Source: Oscillospiraceae bacterium
GTDB taxonomy: Bacteria; Bacillota; Clostridia; Oscillospirales; CAG-272
Assembly (NCBI GenBank): GCA_015064255.1
Contig: SVSP01000007.1
Coordinates: 1 to 64,000, forward strand
Direction: 5' to 3'
DNA: 64,000 bases
Positions 33,699 through 42,149 of the stretch are shown in pieces. The notes beneath the pieces were generated by a model, which saw only the letters and a list, made by a program, of their open reading frames with translations, was not told the origin of the DNA and did not search any database. Made by a program: the position numbers and the translations under genes. How positions within the stretch are numbered: the first letter of the stretch is position 1; each line of letters begins with the position of its first letter.

Positions 33699-35372
33699 AT
33701 GAAAGAAAAATATATTTCTCTTATGGAAACTGCGCTTGAGGCATACAGCCTTGAACATATCAAGCGCTACTTTAACGACGTAAAAACAAACGGTCTTCGC
33801 GAACACGGCTTTCCGAGACTTACCGCTAATATGGGAATACTCATAGCCCACGGAAGAAAGCGCGAGCTTTTGCCTGTTTTTACGGAAATGATGGATTTTT
33901 GCTGTGAAAATATTCCGAAGGTCAAGGCGGCAAACGATTTTTCGGTAAAAGAGATCATTTTCTGTATTATGGAGCTTGAAGGCAAAAACATCGTTTCGGA
34001 AGACGATATAAACAGATGGAAAAATTGCCTCAGGACAATAAATCCCGAAACCTGCTATAATCAGTTTGCCCAAAAGCCGACCGATAAGCTTTTCAACTGG
34101 GCGCTGTTTACCGCTGTCAGCGAATATATGCGCACGTATATCGGACTTTGCGATTCGAGCGAATTTGTTGATATTCAGATTCCCACACAGCTTCGCTGGC
34201 TTGATGAAAATTTAATGTACCGCGATGACGAAAAAAATCCTCCGATGGTTTACGACCTTGTGCCGCGAGGACTGTTTGCTGTTTTGCTTTATTTCGGATA
34301 TAAGGGCAAATATTATAATGAGATTGACGAGTGCCTCAGAAAATCGGGACTTCTAACCCTTAAAATGCAGTCTGTAAGCGGAGAGATACCGTATGGCGGC
34401 AGAAGCGCGCAGTTTCCGCATAACGAGGCGCATCTGCTCGTGACGTTTGAATATGAGGCTCTGCGTTATGCCAAAGAGGGCAATCTTGAACTTGCGGGCG
34501 AGTTCAAATACGCATCGCGCAAGGCACTTGAAAATATAGAGTATTGGCTGTCAAAGCGTCCGATACGCCATATAAAGAACCGTTTTCCAACAGAAAGCGG
34601 ATACGGATGCGAGGATTATGCGTATTTTGACAAATATATGATAACTACGGCATCCTTCCTCTATGCCGCATATCTGATATGCGATGAAAGCATACCCGAA
34701 AAGGCGATCGACCGAAAGATACCCTACACCGTAAGGACGTCGGACGATTTTCATAAGGTGTTCCTGAACGCAGGCGGATATTTTCTTGAATTTGATACGT
34801 ATGCAAATATGAAATACGACGCATTCGGGCTCGGAAGAATTCACAGAGAGGGCGCACCGAGCACAGTATGTATGTCAAGCCCGTGTACAAAGACTCCGAA
34901 TTATAAAATAGATAACAGCGACGCGGTTGACCTCTCGCTTGCGGCAGGATGCTTTGTCGGTGGCAGATATCTTTTTGCAACCTCACCGAATTCAAAATAC
35001 GAGCTTAAAGCACTTTCCTCGGACGAAAAATCGGCAAAAGCAAGCTTTGAAGTTACTTTGGAAAATGAATACAAAATAAATGCAGACTATGCCGTCAGCG
35101 ATGACGGAGTCAGCACCGACATTTTCGGAAAAGGTAAAATAGCGTATATGCTTCCGGCGTTTTATTTCGACGGGGAAGAATATACGGAGATAAAACACAG
35201 CGAAAACATACTTGAGATAAAGTACGGCGGATGGATATGCAGATATTTTACGGACGGTAGAATAGTTGATACCGGTAACGTGGGCTGTAACAGAAACGGA
35301 TATTATAAGGTGTTCTGCGCCGAGGGAAATGATAATCTTTCCGTGAAAACCGAAATTTTTCGGGAAATATGA
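33699..35372 (+). CDS. (alpha/alpha)-toroid protein, heparinase/polysaccharide-lyase-like
   Basis: A 557-residue protein with a helical N-terminal two-thirds and a beta-rich C-terminal third, the layout of heparinase II/III-type polysaccharide lyases and of several uronate-acting hydrolases. Informative strings are GEIPYGGRSAQFPHNEAHLLVTFEYEAL (about residues 225-252), RFPTESGYGCEDYAYFDKYM and a C-terminal sandwich from about 390. Conserved histidine, asparagine and glutamate in the first string are candidates for substrate binding. No signal peptide is present. Its promoter lies directly upstream, and the downstream KDG kinase and KDPG aldolase genes suggest a uronate-containing substrate. 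The exact family is uncertain. Confidence 0.6.
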   Translation: MKEKYISLMETALEAYSLEHIKRYFNDVKTNGLREHGFPRLTANMGILIAHGRKRELLPVFTEMMDFCCENIPKVKAANDFSVKEIIFCIMELEGKNIVSEDDINRWKNCLRTINPETCYNQFAQKPTDKLFNWALFTAVSEYMRTYIGLCDSSEFVDIQIPTQLRWLDENLMYRDDEKNPPMVYDLVPRGLFAVLLYFGYKGKYYNEIDECLRKSGLLTLKMQSVSGEIPYGGRSAQFPHNEAHLLVTFEYEALRYAKEGNLELAGEFKYASRKALENIEYWLSKRPIRHIKNRFPTESGYGCEDYAYFDKYMITTASFLYAAYLICDESIPEKAIDRKIPYTVRTSDDFHKVFLNAGGYFLEFDTYANMKYDAFGLGRIHREGAPSTVCMSSPCTKTPNYKIDNSDAVDLSLAAGCFVGGRYLFATSPNSKYELKALSSDEKSAKASFEVTLENEYKINADYAVSDDGVSTDIFGKGKIAYMLPAFYFDGEEYTEIKHSENILEIKYGGWICRYFTDGRIVDTGNVGCNRNGYYKVFCAEGNDNLSVKTEIFREI

Positions 35373-35434
35373 ACGCAAAGAAGGATAATTTCACTTCTTT
35401 CGTGCAATATTTTGTAAGCAAAAGGCAAAGACAC

Positions 35435-35463
35435 TTGACAATCTGTAAAAAAAGAGGTATTAT
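35435..35463 (+). promoter_or_regulatory. Promoter for the KDG kinase gene
   Basis: TTGACA (35435-35440) and TATTAT (35458-35463) are 17 nt apart. The leader of about 95 nt contains GAGTG/CACTC that could form a weak hairpin before the RBS AAAGGAG. Confidence 0.7.
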
Positions 35464-35566
35464 TAAGGTATGATATGCTCGGGTGGTTTTGCGATAGAGT
35501 GAGAATACGGCACTCAAAATTGTCCGATGATAAAATTATAAACTATATTTAAAGGAGACCATAAAA

Positions 35567-36589
35567 ATGGCTAAAGTTATTACATTTGGTGAGCTTATGC
35601 TCCGTCTTGCACCCAACGGATATTACCGTTTCTTCCAAAATGATCAGATGCAGGCAACCTTTGGCGGCGGTGAGGCTAACGTTGCGGTTTCTCTTGCAAA
35701 TTTCGGACTCGATAGCACGTACGTTACAAAGCTTCCGAAGCACGCAATAGGACAGGCTGCGGTAGATTCGCTCCGTTATTTCGGCGTTGATACCTCAAAG
35801 ATCGTTCGCGGCGGTGACAGAGTAGGTATATATTTCCTTGAAAAGGGCGCATCACAGCGCGGATCGGTCTGCATTTATGACCGCGCACATTCGGCTATTC
35901 AGGAAGCATCTCCCGCTGATTTTGATTGGGACAGCATTTTTGACGGCGCAGATTGGTTCCACTTCACAGGTATCACTCCCGCACTCGGAGCAAACCTCGT
36001 GGATATTTGCCGTGAAGCTTGTAAGGTTGCTAAGGCAAAGGGCGTAAAGATATCCTGCGACCTTAACTACCGCGGAAAGCTCTGGACACGCGAGCAGGCA
36101 AGAGAGGCTATGACCGATCTTTGTCAGTACGTTGACGTTTGCATTTCCAACGAAGAGGACGCAAAGGACGTATTCGGAATCGAAGCGGAAGGCTCCGATA
36201 TTTACGGCGGTAAGCTCAATCACGAGGGCTATAAGTCGGTTGCAAAGCAGCTTGCGGATAAGTTCGGCTTTGAAAAGGTTGCTATCACTCTCCGTACGTC
36301 GATCTCGGCAAACGATAACGACTGGGCAGGTATGCTCTACGACGGAGAAAACTACTGCTTCTCGAAGTCCTACCATCTCCACATCGTTGACCGCGTGGGC
36401 GGCGGCGACTCCTTCGGCGGCGGACTCATTTATTCGCTTCTTTCGGGCAAATCTTCACAGGCGGCTATCGAATTTGCAGTTGCGGCATCCGCACTCAAGC
36501 ACACAGTTGAAGGTGACTACAACAGAGTAAGTGTTTCCGAGGTTGAAAAGCTCGCAGGCGGCGACGGCTCGGGCAGAGTTCAGAGATAA
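35567..36589 (+). CDS. kdgK: 2-keto-3-deoxygluconate kinase (PfkB family)
   Basis: A 340-residue ribokinase-family sugar kinase. Signature 1 is FGGGEANVAVSLANFG (residues about 32-47), the substrate segment is HFTGITPALG, and the ATP/active-site motif DRVGGGDSFGGGLIYSL (catalytic aspartate about residue 277) completes the family. It phosphorylates 2-keto-3-deoxygluconate to KDPG, the step that commits hexuronates. Subtype is inferred from similarity to KdgK and from the KDPG aldolase gene 2 kb downstream. RBS AAAGGAG. Confidence 0.88.
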   Translation: MAKVITFGELMLRLAPNGYYRFFQNDQMQATFGGGEANVAVSLANFGLDSTYVTKLPKHAIGQAAVDSLRYFGVDTSKIVRGGDRVGIYFLEKGASQRGSVCIYDRAHSAIQEASPADFDWDSIFDGADWFHFTGITPALGANLVDICREACKVAKAKGVKISCDLNYRGKLWTREQAREAMTDLCQYVDVCISNEEDAKDVFGIEAEGSDIYGGKLNHEGYKSVAKQLADKFGFEKVAITLRTSISANDNDWAGMLYDGENYCFSKSYHLHIVDRVGGGDSFGGGLIYSLLSGKSSQAAIEFAVAASALKHTVEGDYNRVSVSEVEKLAGGDGSGRVQR

Positions 36590-36608
36590 GAAATAAGATT
36601 GGCATATA

Positions 36609-36644
36609 AAATACCACCGATTTGAACGTCGGTGGTATTTTTGT
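36609..36644 (+). terminator. Terminator after kdgK
   Basis: AAATACCACCGA pairs with TCGGTGGTATTTTT around an 8-nt loop, with a T-rich tail. Confidence 0.85.
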
Positions 36645-36686
36645 TTTGGTATATCCTTGCGCGTTTCACAGAAGATGCAGGGTACG

Positions 36687-37949
36687 CTACCTGCAAAGCG
36701 TTTTCTTTTTTGAAAAGTAGATAAAGACGGTGACAATGATCTCGATAAAATAACAAGCAAGAAAAACGATGTTTATAATATCTATCAGCACGTTTGCGCT
36801 TTCAAGAGATGTGTCCGTATAGGTCACAAGAGTAAGACTGCCGTCGCTCTCCCACTTATATTCTATTATCTTTACGCGCCGGTTTCTGTGCACGTACTGT
36901 AAAAGGACGTTTTCTCCGCTTTTGTCGTAGATATAATCATATACGTCGTCTTCCTGACCGTACGAATAGTTGGGATCAATGGGTATTATTTCAAAATGGG
37001 CGTCGTTTTCTGAATATGCTTCGGTTTCGATATATTTTTTGAACTCTTCAAGGTCGGTGAAATCTTTGCTGCTTGCCAGCATTCGCGGAGTCACGATGCC
37101 GTTGAAGAGAAGCTGTATGAAAAAAGTCAAAGCCAGGGCGGAGCAGAGAAGCAGAGCACTTTTTTTCTTTAACGGAGCAAGCTGATTTGCGCGATCTGTT
37201 TCTTCTTCGCTTAAATAATAGAGTTTTTTCTTGACAGCGAGTGATTTTGCCCACCGAACGAGCACAAAGCAGACGAGCGATGCAACAAGCGCCGAAAGAA
37301 GACCGTACACAAACCAAGTGAGCGCCATAATTCCGATGTGGCTGTCCCACGGAATTATGATAAGAGGAAGCGTCGAGGCAAAAATTACGGCTGTAACAGA
37401 AATAATGACAGCTCCGGTTTTGAAAAACGATCTCTTATAAGAATTGAAGATATCGTCTTCGAAATCACCGCTTTTAACCGAGCCGAACGTAAGAGTAAGC
37501 GATATTACCTCGCAAACTATTGCAGACAGATAGAATATGCAGGCAACGTAGAATCCGATGTACGCACGGTAAAAGCCGAAATTGCATATCATCGCGGCGA
37601 TAAGACCGACAAGCGCGATGCCTACCGATATTATACTGCATATATTAAGCCGCTCCTTTGTTTTGTCGAGCAGTCGGATTATCTGTTTTTCCGAGCGCTC
37701 CGATATTCTGCTTTCATTGAGGCAAGACTCCGAGTCAGATGCGCGCTCTCCTCTCAGTATTTCATCTGACGTTACACCGAATATTTCGGCTATAATGGGA
37801 ATAAGTGTAAGGTCGGGCGCAGATTCGTCGCGTTCCCAACGGCTTACCGCTTTGTCCGAAACGTTAAGTTTTTCGGCAAGCTGTGCTTGAGTCATACCGT
37901 GGGCTTTTCTGAGCACACAGATAAATTGCCCGATAGTTTTCTTTTCCAT
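36687..37949 (-). CDS. XRE-type HTH protein with multiple membrane segments
   Basis: A 420-residue protein. Residues 1-65 form a Cro/C1-type helix-turn-helix (GMTQAQLAEKLNVSDKAVSRWER), followed by about six transmembrane helices (around 105-150, 178-240, 268-290 and 393-415) and an extracellular or luminal loop with acidic residues (about 300-390). The combination suggests a membrane-tethered regulator that senses an envelope signal. It is monocistronic. The upstream 625-nt gap is rich in repeats. Confidence 0.8.
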   Translation of the reverse strand: MEKKTIGQFICVLRKAHGMTQAQLAEKLNVSDKAVSRWERDESAPDLTLIPIIAEIFGVTSDEILRGERASDSESCLNESRISERSEKQIIRLLDKTKERLNICSIISVGIALVGLIAAMICNFGFYRAYIGFYVACIFYLSAIVCEVISLTLTFGSVKSGDFEDDIFNSYKRSFFKTGAVIISVTAVIFASTLPLIIIPWDSHIGIMALTWFVYGLLSALVASLVCFVLVRWAKSLAVKKKLYYLSEEETDRANQLAPLKKKSALLLCSALALTFFIQLLFNGIVTPRMLASSKDFTDLEEFKKYIETEAYSENDAHFEIIPIDPNYSYGQEDDVYDYIYDKSGENVLLQYVHRNRRVKIIEYKWESDGSLTLVTYTDTSLESANVLIDIINIVFLACYFIEIIVTVFIYFSKKKTLCR

Positions 37950-38093
37950 AAATGTATTATCCTTTTGTGTTGTTTTTTTGTTTTTGCCCGATAGCTGCTA
38001 CGAAGCTGAGCATATTCTATCAAAACGGGAGTGAAAAGTAAACCCCTTGTTTCGGAAATTACTCTCGCTTTGCGAGAATTTGTTAAATCTATG

Positions 38094-38170
38094 CCAAGGG
38101 CTCTGCCCTTGGATCCCGGTTAAGAAACTTTTTGAAAAAAGTTTCTTAACAATCTTTAAAAACTTTACTG
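38094..38170 (+). repeat. Dispersed two-hairpin repeat, copy 1
   Basis: P1: CCAAGGG (38094-38100) / CCCTTGG (38106-38112), loop CTCTG. P2: TTAAGAAACTTTTT (38120-38133) / AAAAAGTTTCTTAA (38136-38149). A conserved tail AAAAACTTTA follows near 38160. Other copies lie at 43713-43785 (minus), 59767-59800 (plus, P2 lost) and 63659-63690 (minus, partial). Confidence 0.8.
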
Positions 38171-38242
38171 AAAAAGAAAAAGCAACAAGCGACAGGCATA
38201 GTCTTTCACGATGTGTTTGTACAGTACCAGAGCGCTTCAAAG

Positions 38243-38303
38243 GGATGGTTGGATTCTTAAGGATAGGAAGGGAGAAATCGCAATCTCCCTTCCTGTCCTT
38301 AAG
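38243..38303 (+). repeat. Long hairpin distantly resembling the 75-nt element
   Basis: A 20-bp stem pairs CTTAAGGATAGGAAGGGAGA (38256-38275) with TCTCCCTTCCTGTCCTTAAG (38284-38303), with one G-T wobble and an 8-nt loop. It is preceded by GATGGTTGGAT, which recalls the GGGTTGGAT segment before the stem of the 75-nt element, but the loop differs. Confidence 0.6.
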
Positions 38304-38486
38304 TTGTTCTTTGGTTCGTTTCTGTCAATACAGAAATGAACGAAAAGTCTTATAAACACATTTTAGATGTGTTAGCACAACACAAAACTTTTCATCATTC
38401 AGGGTGAATTGAAAAAATCGTTTACTTGAGATTTCATCTCAAACCTACTGGGAATAAAATAGACATACACGTTTTTGCCAAATTTG

Positions 38487-38515
38487 TTGACAACATAATT
38501 TTTCTGTGCTATAAT
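38487..38515 (+). promoter_or_regulatory. Promoter for the aldolase/GH39-like operon
   Basis: TTGACA (38487-38492) and TATAAT (38510-38515) are 17 nt apart, a full-consensus promoter. Confidence 0.88.
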
Positions 38516-38574
38516 CAATAAAAACGGAACAATTTCATTATTTATAAATTTTTATAAAAGAGAGGTAAAACAAA

Positions 38575-39174
38575 ATGGACAAATACGAAGCTTTCTTTAA
38601 GGATACAAAGGTCGTTCCAGTAGTCGTAATAAAGAATATCGAGGACACTGTTCCTACACTCAAGGCTATGTGCGAGGGCGGAATTCCCGTTGCGGAGATC
38701 ACATTCCGTACGGCGTGCGCGGCTGAAGCTATCGCACTCGGAAGAAAAGAATTCCCCGATATGAAAATAGGTGCAGGTACTATTATTAACGGCGCACAGG
38801 CAAAGCAGGCAATCGAGGCGGGAGCTACCTTTATCGTTTCTCCCGGACTTTCCGACGAGGTTGCGGCTGTATGTAAAGAAGCAGATATTCCCTATATTCC
38901 CGGCTGCGTAACTCCTACCGAAATTATGCACGCGCTTGAGCTCGGACTTACCACGCTCAAATTCTTCCCCGCAAACGTTTACGGCGGACTTGACGCGATC
39001 AAGGCTCTTTCCGCACCCTTCCCGCAGGTTAAATTCCTTCCCACGGGCGGAGCAAACGAAAGTAATATTCTTGAATTCCTCGCATTTGAAAAGATCGTTG
39101 CTGTCGGCGGAAGCTTTATGATGAAGGGCGATATAAAGGAAAACTGCGCAAGACTTTCAAAAATAATCGGATAA
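38575..39174 (+). CDS. eda: KDPG/KHG aldolase
   Basis: A 199-residue class I aldolase of the Eda family. The catalytic glutamate is in VAEITFRT (about residues 39-46), GAGTIIN binds phosphate, and the Schiff-base lysine is in TLKFFPANVYGG (about residue 129); FLPTGGAN closes the barrel. It cleaves KDPG to pyruvate and glyceraldehyde-3-phosphate, completing the route begun by KdgK. RBS AGAGAGG. The GH39-like gene follows after 25 nt, so glycan cleavage and uronate breakdown appear to be co-transcribed. Confidence 0.93.
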   Translation: MDKYEAFFKDTKVVPVVVIKNIEDTVPTLKAMCEGGIPVAEITFRTACAAEAIALGRKEFPDMKIGAGTIINGAQAKQAIEAGATFIVSPGLSDEVAAVCKEADIPYIPGCVTPTEIMHALELGLTTLKFFPANVYGGLDAIKALSAPFPQVKFLPTGGANESNILEFLAFEKIVAVGGSFMMKGDIKENCARLSKIIG

Positions 39175-39199
39175 ATCAAAAATTTGGGAGAATAATGCT

Positions 39200-40555
39200 A
39201 TGAATAATATTACTGTTGATTTTTCGCAAAGCGTAGGTAAAATGAAGCCTATGCACAGCGTAAATAACGGTCCTGCGTATAAATTTGCTTCCGACCAGAG
39301 AATTACAAATTTGGATGCCTACAAGGCGGCAGGAATCCCTTACGCACGTACGCACGATGCTTCCTTCTATTCGACATACGGCGGCGAGCATATCGTTGAC
39401 GTCAATATGATATTTACAAATTTCGATGCAGACCCGTATCTTCCCGAATCATATGACTTCACGCTTACAGATAACTATATGAAAGTTATTGAGCTTGGCG
39501 GAGCAAAGGTCTTTTACCGTCTGGGCTCGAAGATAGAGCATTGGGAAAAGAAATATAACACCCTTCCGCCGAAGGATTTTAATAAATGGGCGGTGATCTG
39601 TGAGCATATTATCCGTCACTACTGCTACGGCTGGGCAGACGGATTCAATATGGATATAAAATACTGGGAGATCTGGAATGAGCCCGACCTTGATGCAGAC
39701 GACAGTAAGCATAAGCGCTGTTGGGGCGGTACAGCAAAGCAGTTTTACGAGCTTTTCAGAATAACTCTCGAGCATCTGAAAAAATGCTTTCCCGAGCTCA
39801 AGATCGGCGGACCTGCGATTGCAAATCCCAATAATGTCAAATGGATAAATGATTTTATCGATAGCTTAGGTGAGGTTAAACCGGACTTTTTCTCTTGGCA
39901 CATTTATGCTTTTGCTGTTGAAAATATTCAAGAAAAAATCAGACGTGTAAGAAAGATGCTCGATGACCACGGTCTTACCGAATGTGAAAGCATTCTTAAT
40001 GAATGGAACTATGTAAAGGGATGGCAGGGTGACGAGTGGATCTATTCACTGAAGACTGAAAAATCGCTCAAGGGCGCGTCCTTTATCGCGGCGACAATGC
40101 TTATGAGTCAGATCGAGCCTCTTGATAACCTTATGTTCTACGATGCACGTCCGTGCGGAATGAACAGCCTTTTCAGTACCGATATGGTATGCGAATGCCT
40201 CAAGGGCTATTATCCATTCTATATGTTCAATCAGCTTTATAAGCTCGGAACACAGGTAAAGGCAGACACGGAGGGCGAGGATGTTTGGGCAATAGGTGCG
40301 AAAAATCTTGATATGGGTGAGCAGAACGTTATGCTTGCATACTATAACGATAATGACTCTGCACCCGAAAAAGATGTCAAGGTGACCTTTAAGAACGTCG
40401 AAAATAAAAACGGAGTTCGTCTTGAGTATTATCTTCTTGACGAAAATAGCGACGCAAAGCTTGTACGCGAGGAAATTTTCACGGCAAATGAGTTTGCTTC
40501 GTATATAAAAATGACCTTGCATTCGACTTATCTGCTGAAGATAGTTAGTTTGTGA
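39200..40555 (+). CDS. GH39-like glycoside hydrolase
   Basis: A 451-residue clan GH-A enzyme: a TIM barrel (residues about 10-340) with the acid/base glutamate in YWEIWNEPDLD (about 155-165) and the nucleophile glutamate in SILNEWNYV (about 262-270), then a C-terminal beta domain. The pattern fits GH39 (beta-xylosidase / alpha-L-iduronidase). No signal peptide is present. It is co-transcribed with the KDPG aldolase, which makes a uronate-releasing activity such as an iduronidase-like enzyme attractive but unproven. RBS GGGAG. Confidence 0.8.
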   Translation: MNNITVDFSQSVGKMKPMHSVNNGPAYKFASDQRITNLDAYKAAGIPYARTHDASFYSTYGGEHIVDVNMIFTNFDADPYLPESYDFTLTDNYMKVIELGGAKVFYRLGSKIEHWEKKYNTLPPKDFNKWAVICEHIIRHYCYGWADGFNMDIKYWEIWNEPDLDADDSKHKRCWGGTAKQFYELFRITLEHLKKCFPELKIGGPAIANPNNVKWINDFIDSLGEVKPDFFSWHIYAFAVENIQEKIRRVRKMLDDHGLTECESILNEWNYVKGWQGDEWIYSLKTEKSLKGASFIAATMLMSQIEPLDNLMFYDARPCGMNSLFSTDMVCECLKGYYPFYMFNQLYKLGTQVKADTEGEDVWAIGAKNLDMGEQNVMLAYYNDNDSAPEKDVKVTFKNVENKNGVRLEYYLLDENSDAKLVREEIFTANEFASYIKMTLHSTYLLKIVSL

Positions 40556-40566
40556 TAAAAATCAAA

Positions 40567-40598
40567 CACGCCGCACGAATGTGCGGCGGATTTTTTAT
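40567..40598 (+). terminator. Terminator after the GH39-like gene
   Basis: CGCCGCAC (40569-40576) pairs with GTGCGGCG (40581-40588) around a GAAT loop, followed by GATTTTTTAT. Confidence 0.88.
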
Positions 40599-40704
40599 CT
40601 CTGCAAAAAAATTAAACAAATTTCTCAAAACCTCTTTAATTTTCAACAAAAATGTGATATCATAACTCTCTACGCGGATATTTAACAATAATGAGAGGCT
40701 TTTT

Positions 40705-42003
40705 ATGACGGTTGCTATTATCTTTTTAATCACTTGTGTTCTGTTTATTGCGATGATTCTTGTAAAACCATCGGTAGAGATAAAGGGTCATACGGTTAAT
40801 ATATATTATTTGCCGCCCCTTGTCGGTGCATTTTTACTGATCTTTCTCGGAGAAATATCACCTTCCGAGGTCGCACGCGGTCTTACTGCCGATAGCGAGA
40901 TAAATCCGATAAAAATTCTTGTTCTCTTTCTGTCTATGACACTTATGTCGGTATTTCTCGACAGCGTCGGATTTTTCAGATACCTCGCTTCATACGTGCT
41001 CGGACACGCTAAAGCAAGTCAGAAATCGCTCTTTCTCTGGCTCTATCTGATAGTATCGGTACTTACGATATTTACTTCAAATGACATAATAGTTCTTACG
41101 TTTACTCCTTTTATATGCTATTTTGCTCGTAACGCTAGGATAGATGCTATTCCGTATCTGATCTGTGAATTTGTTGCGGCAAATACATGGAGTATGACAC
41201 TCATAATAGGAAATCCTACAAATATATATCTTATGACGGGCGCGGGAGTATCATTTATTGATTATGCTGTCAAAATGTTTGTTCCTACCGTGTTCGCCGG
41301 AGTGGTTTCCTTTGTAATTCTTCGTTTGCTGTTTAATAAAAAGCTTCAAAAGACCTTTGAACCCTCGGGTGAGATTGCAAAAATAGAGGACAAGACCTTG
41401 ACTGCTATCGGCGTTGCGCATCTCGCAGTTTGTATCGGACTTATGGTCGTGTCCTCCTATATTTCGCTTCCAATGTGGATAATTTCCTTCGGATGCTTTG
41501 TCAGCCTTTTCGTTTTTGCCACGGTCGTTCTTCTTTTCAGAAAACAGGGACTCGGAAAAATCGGAGAAACCTTCAAGCACGCTCCGTATGAGATAATTCC
41601 CTTCGTGCTTTCGATGTTCGTGCTTGTACTTGCACTCGATAAAGTGGGACTTACGGAAAAAATAGCGGATATTCTTTCAAATACTGATACGATTTTCGGT
41701 TACGGAATGGTTTCCTTCTTCAGCGCAAACCTTATAAATAATATCCCTATGAGCGTACTGTTTTCCTCGGTTACCGAAGCACTTTCGGGCACAGAGCGTC
41801 TTGCGGCACTGTATGCTTCGGTTGCCGGCTCTAACCTAGGTGCCTTTTTGACTCCCGTTGGTGCTCTTGCCGGAATAATGTGGACGGCACTTCTGAAAAA
41901 ACACGGCGAAAAGCTTTCCTTTGCGCGATTTATAGGTTACGGAGTATTGCTCGCTATTCCCTCAATGCTTGCCGTAATACTCGGTCTTAAGCTCGTTCTT
42001 TGA
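40705..42003 (+). CDS. ArsB/NhaD-type (SLC13-like) permease
   Basis: A 432-residue membrane protein with about eleven helices. The ion-transporter superfamily motifs are visible: FTSNDIIVLTFTP, ANTWSMTLIIGNPTNIYLM (first half) and LINNIPMSVLFSS followed by AGSNLGAFLTPVGALAGIMW (second half). Members move anions or exchange Na+/H+. Gene context next to Na+-pump decarboxylase subunits is compatible with sodium coupling. The promoter upstream is weak (TATCAT-like near 40660). Confidence 0.82.
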   Translation: MTVAIIFLITCVLFIAMILVKPSVEIKGHTVNIYYLPPLVGAFLLIFLGEISPSEVARGLTADSEINPIKILVLFLSMTLMSVFLDSVGFFRYLASYVLGHAKASQKSLFLWLYLIVSVLTIFTSNDIIVLTFTPFICYFARNARIDAIPYLICEFVAANTWSMTLIIGNPTNIYLMTGAGVSFIDYAVKMFVPTVFAGVVSFVILRLLFNKKLQKTFEPSGEIAKIEDKTLTAIGVAHLAVCIGLMVVSSYISLPMWIISFGCFVSLFVFATVVLLFRKQGLGKIGETFKHAPYEIIPFVLSMFVLVLALDKVGLTEKIADILSNTDTIFGYGMVSFFSANLINNIPMSVLFSSVTEALSGTERLAALYASVAGSNLGAFLTPVGALAGIMWTALLKKHGEKLSFARFIGYGVLLAIPSMLAVILGLKLVL

Positions 42004-42064
42004 AAAATTCACAATTAAATGTGAATTATTTTACCTGAATTTTACCTTGAACTGTAAATAACTA

Positions 42065-42093
42065 TTGACTTTTTTTGTCTTAGATGATATAAT
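42065..42093 (+). promoter_or_regulatory. Promoter for the OadB/OadG-like genes
   Basis: TTGACT (42065-42070) and TATAAT (42088-42093) are 17 nt apart. Confidence 0.8.
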
Positions 42094-42149
42094 ATCTGGG
42101 TAAAATCCAAATCAAATGATTGGGTAATAAAATTTGGAGAATATAAACG

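Larger units (their letters stand above)
37950..38574. other. Non-coding gap with two repeat hairpins and the eda promoter
   Basis: No gene is supported. The gap holds the dispersed two-hairpin repeat at 38094-38170, the long hairpin at 38256-38303, a small stem TCTCGC/GCGAGA near 38063-38077, an ACACAT/ATGTGT hairpin near 38355-38372, and the promoter for the aldolase gene at 38487-38515. The short open frames here are shadows of the repeats. Confidence 0.7.

Noticed and set aside
38094-38170. The two-hairpin repeat as part of a CRISPR array
   Set aside because: Copies are isolated and kilobases apart, with no regular spacers and no cas genes.
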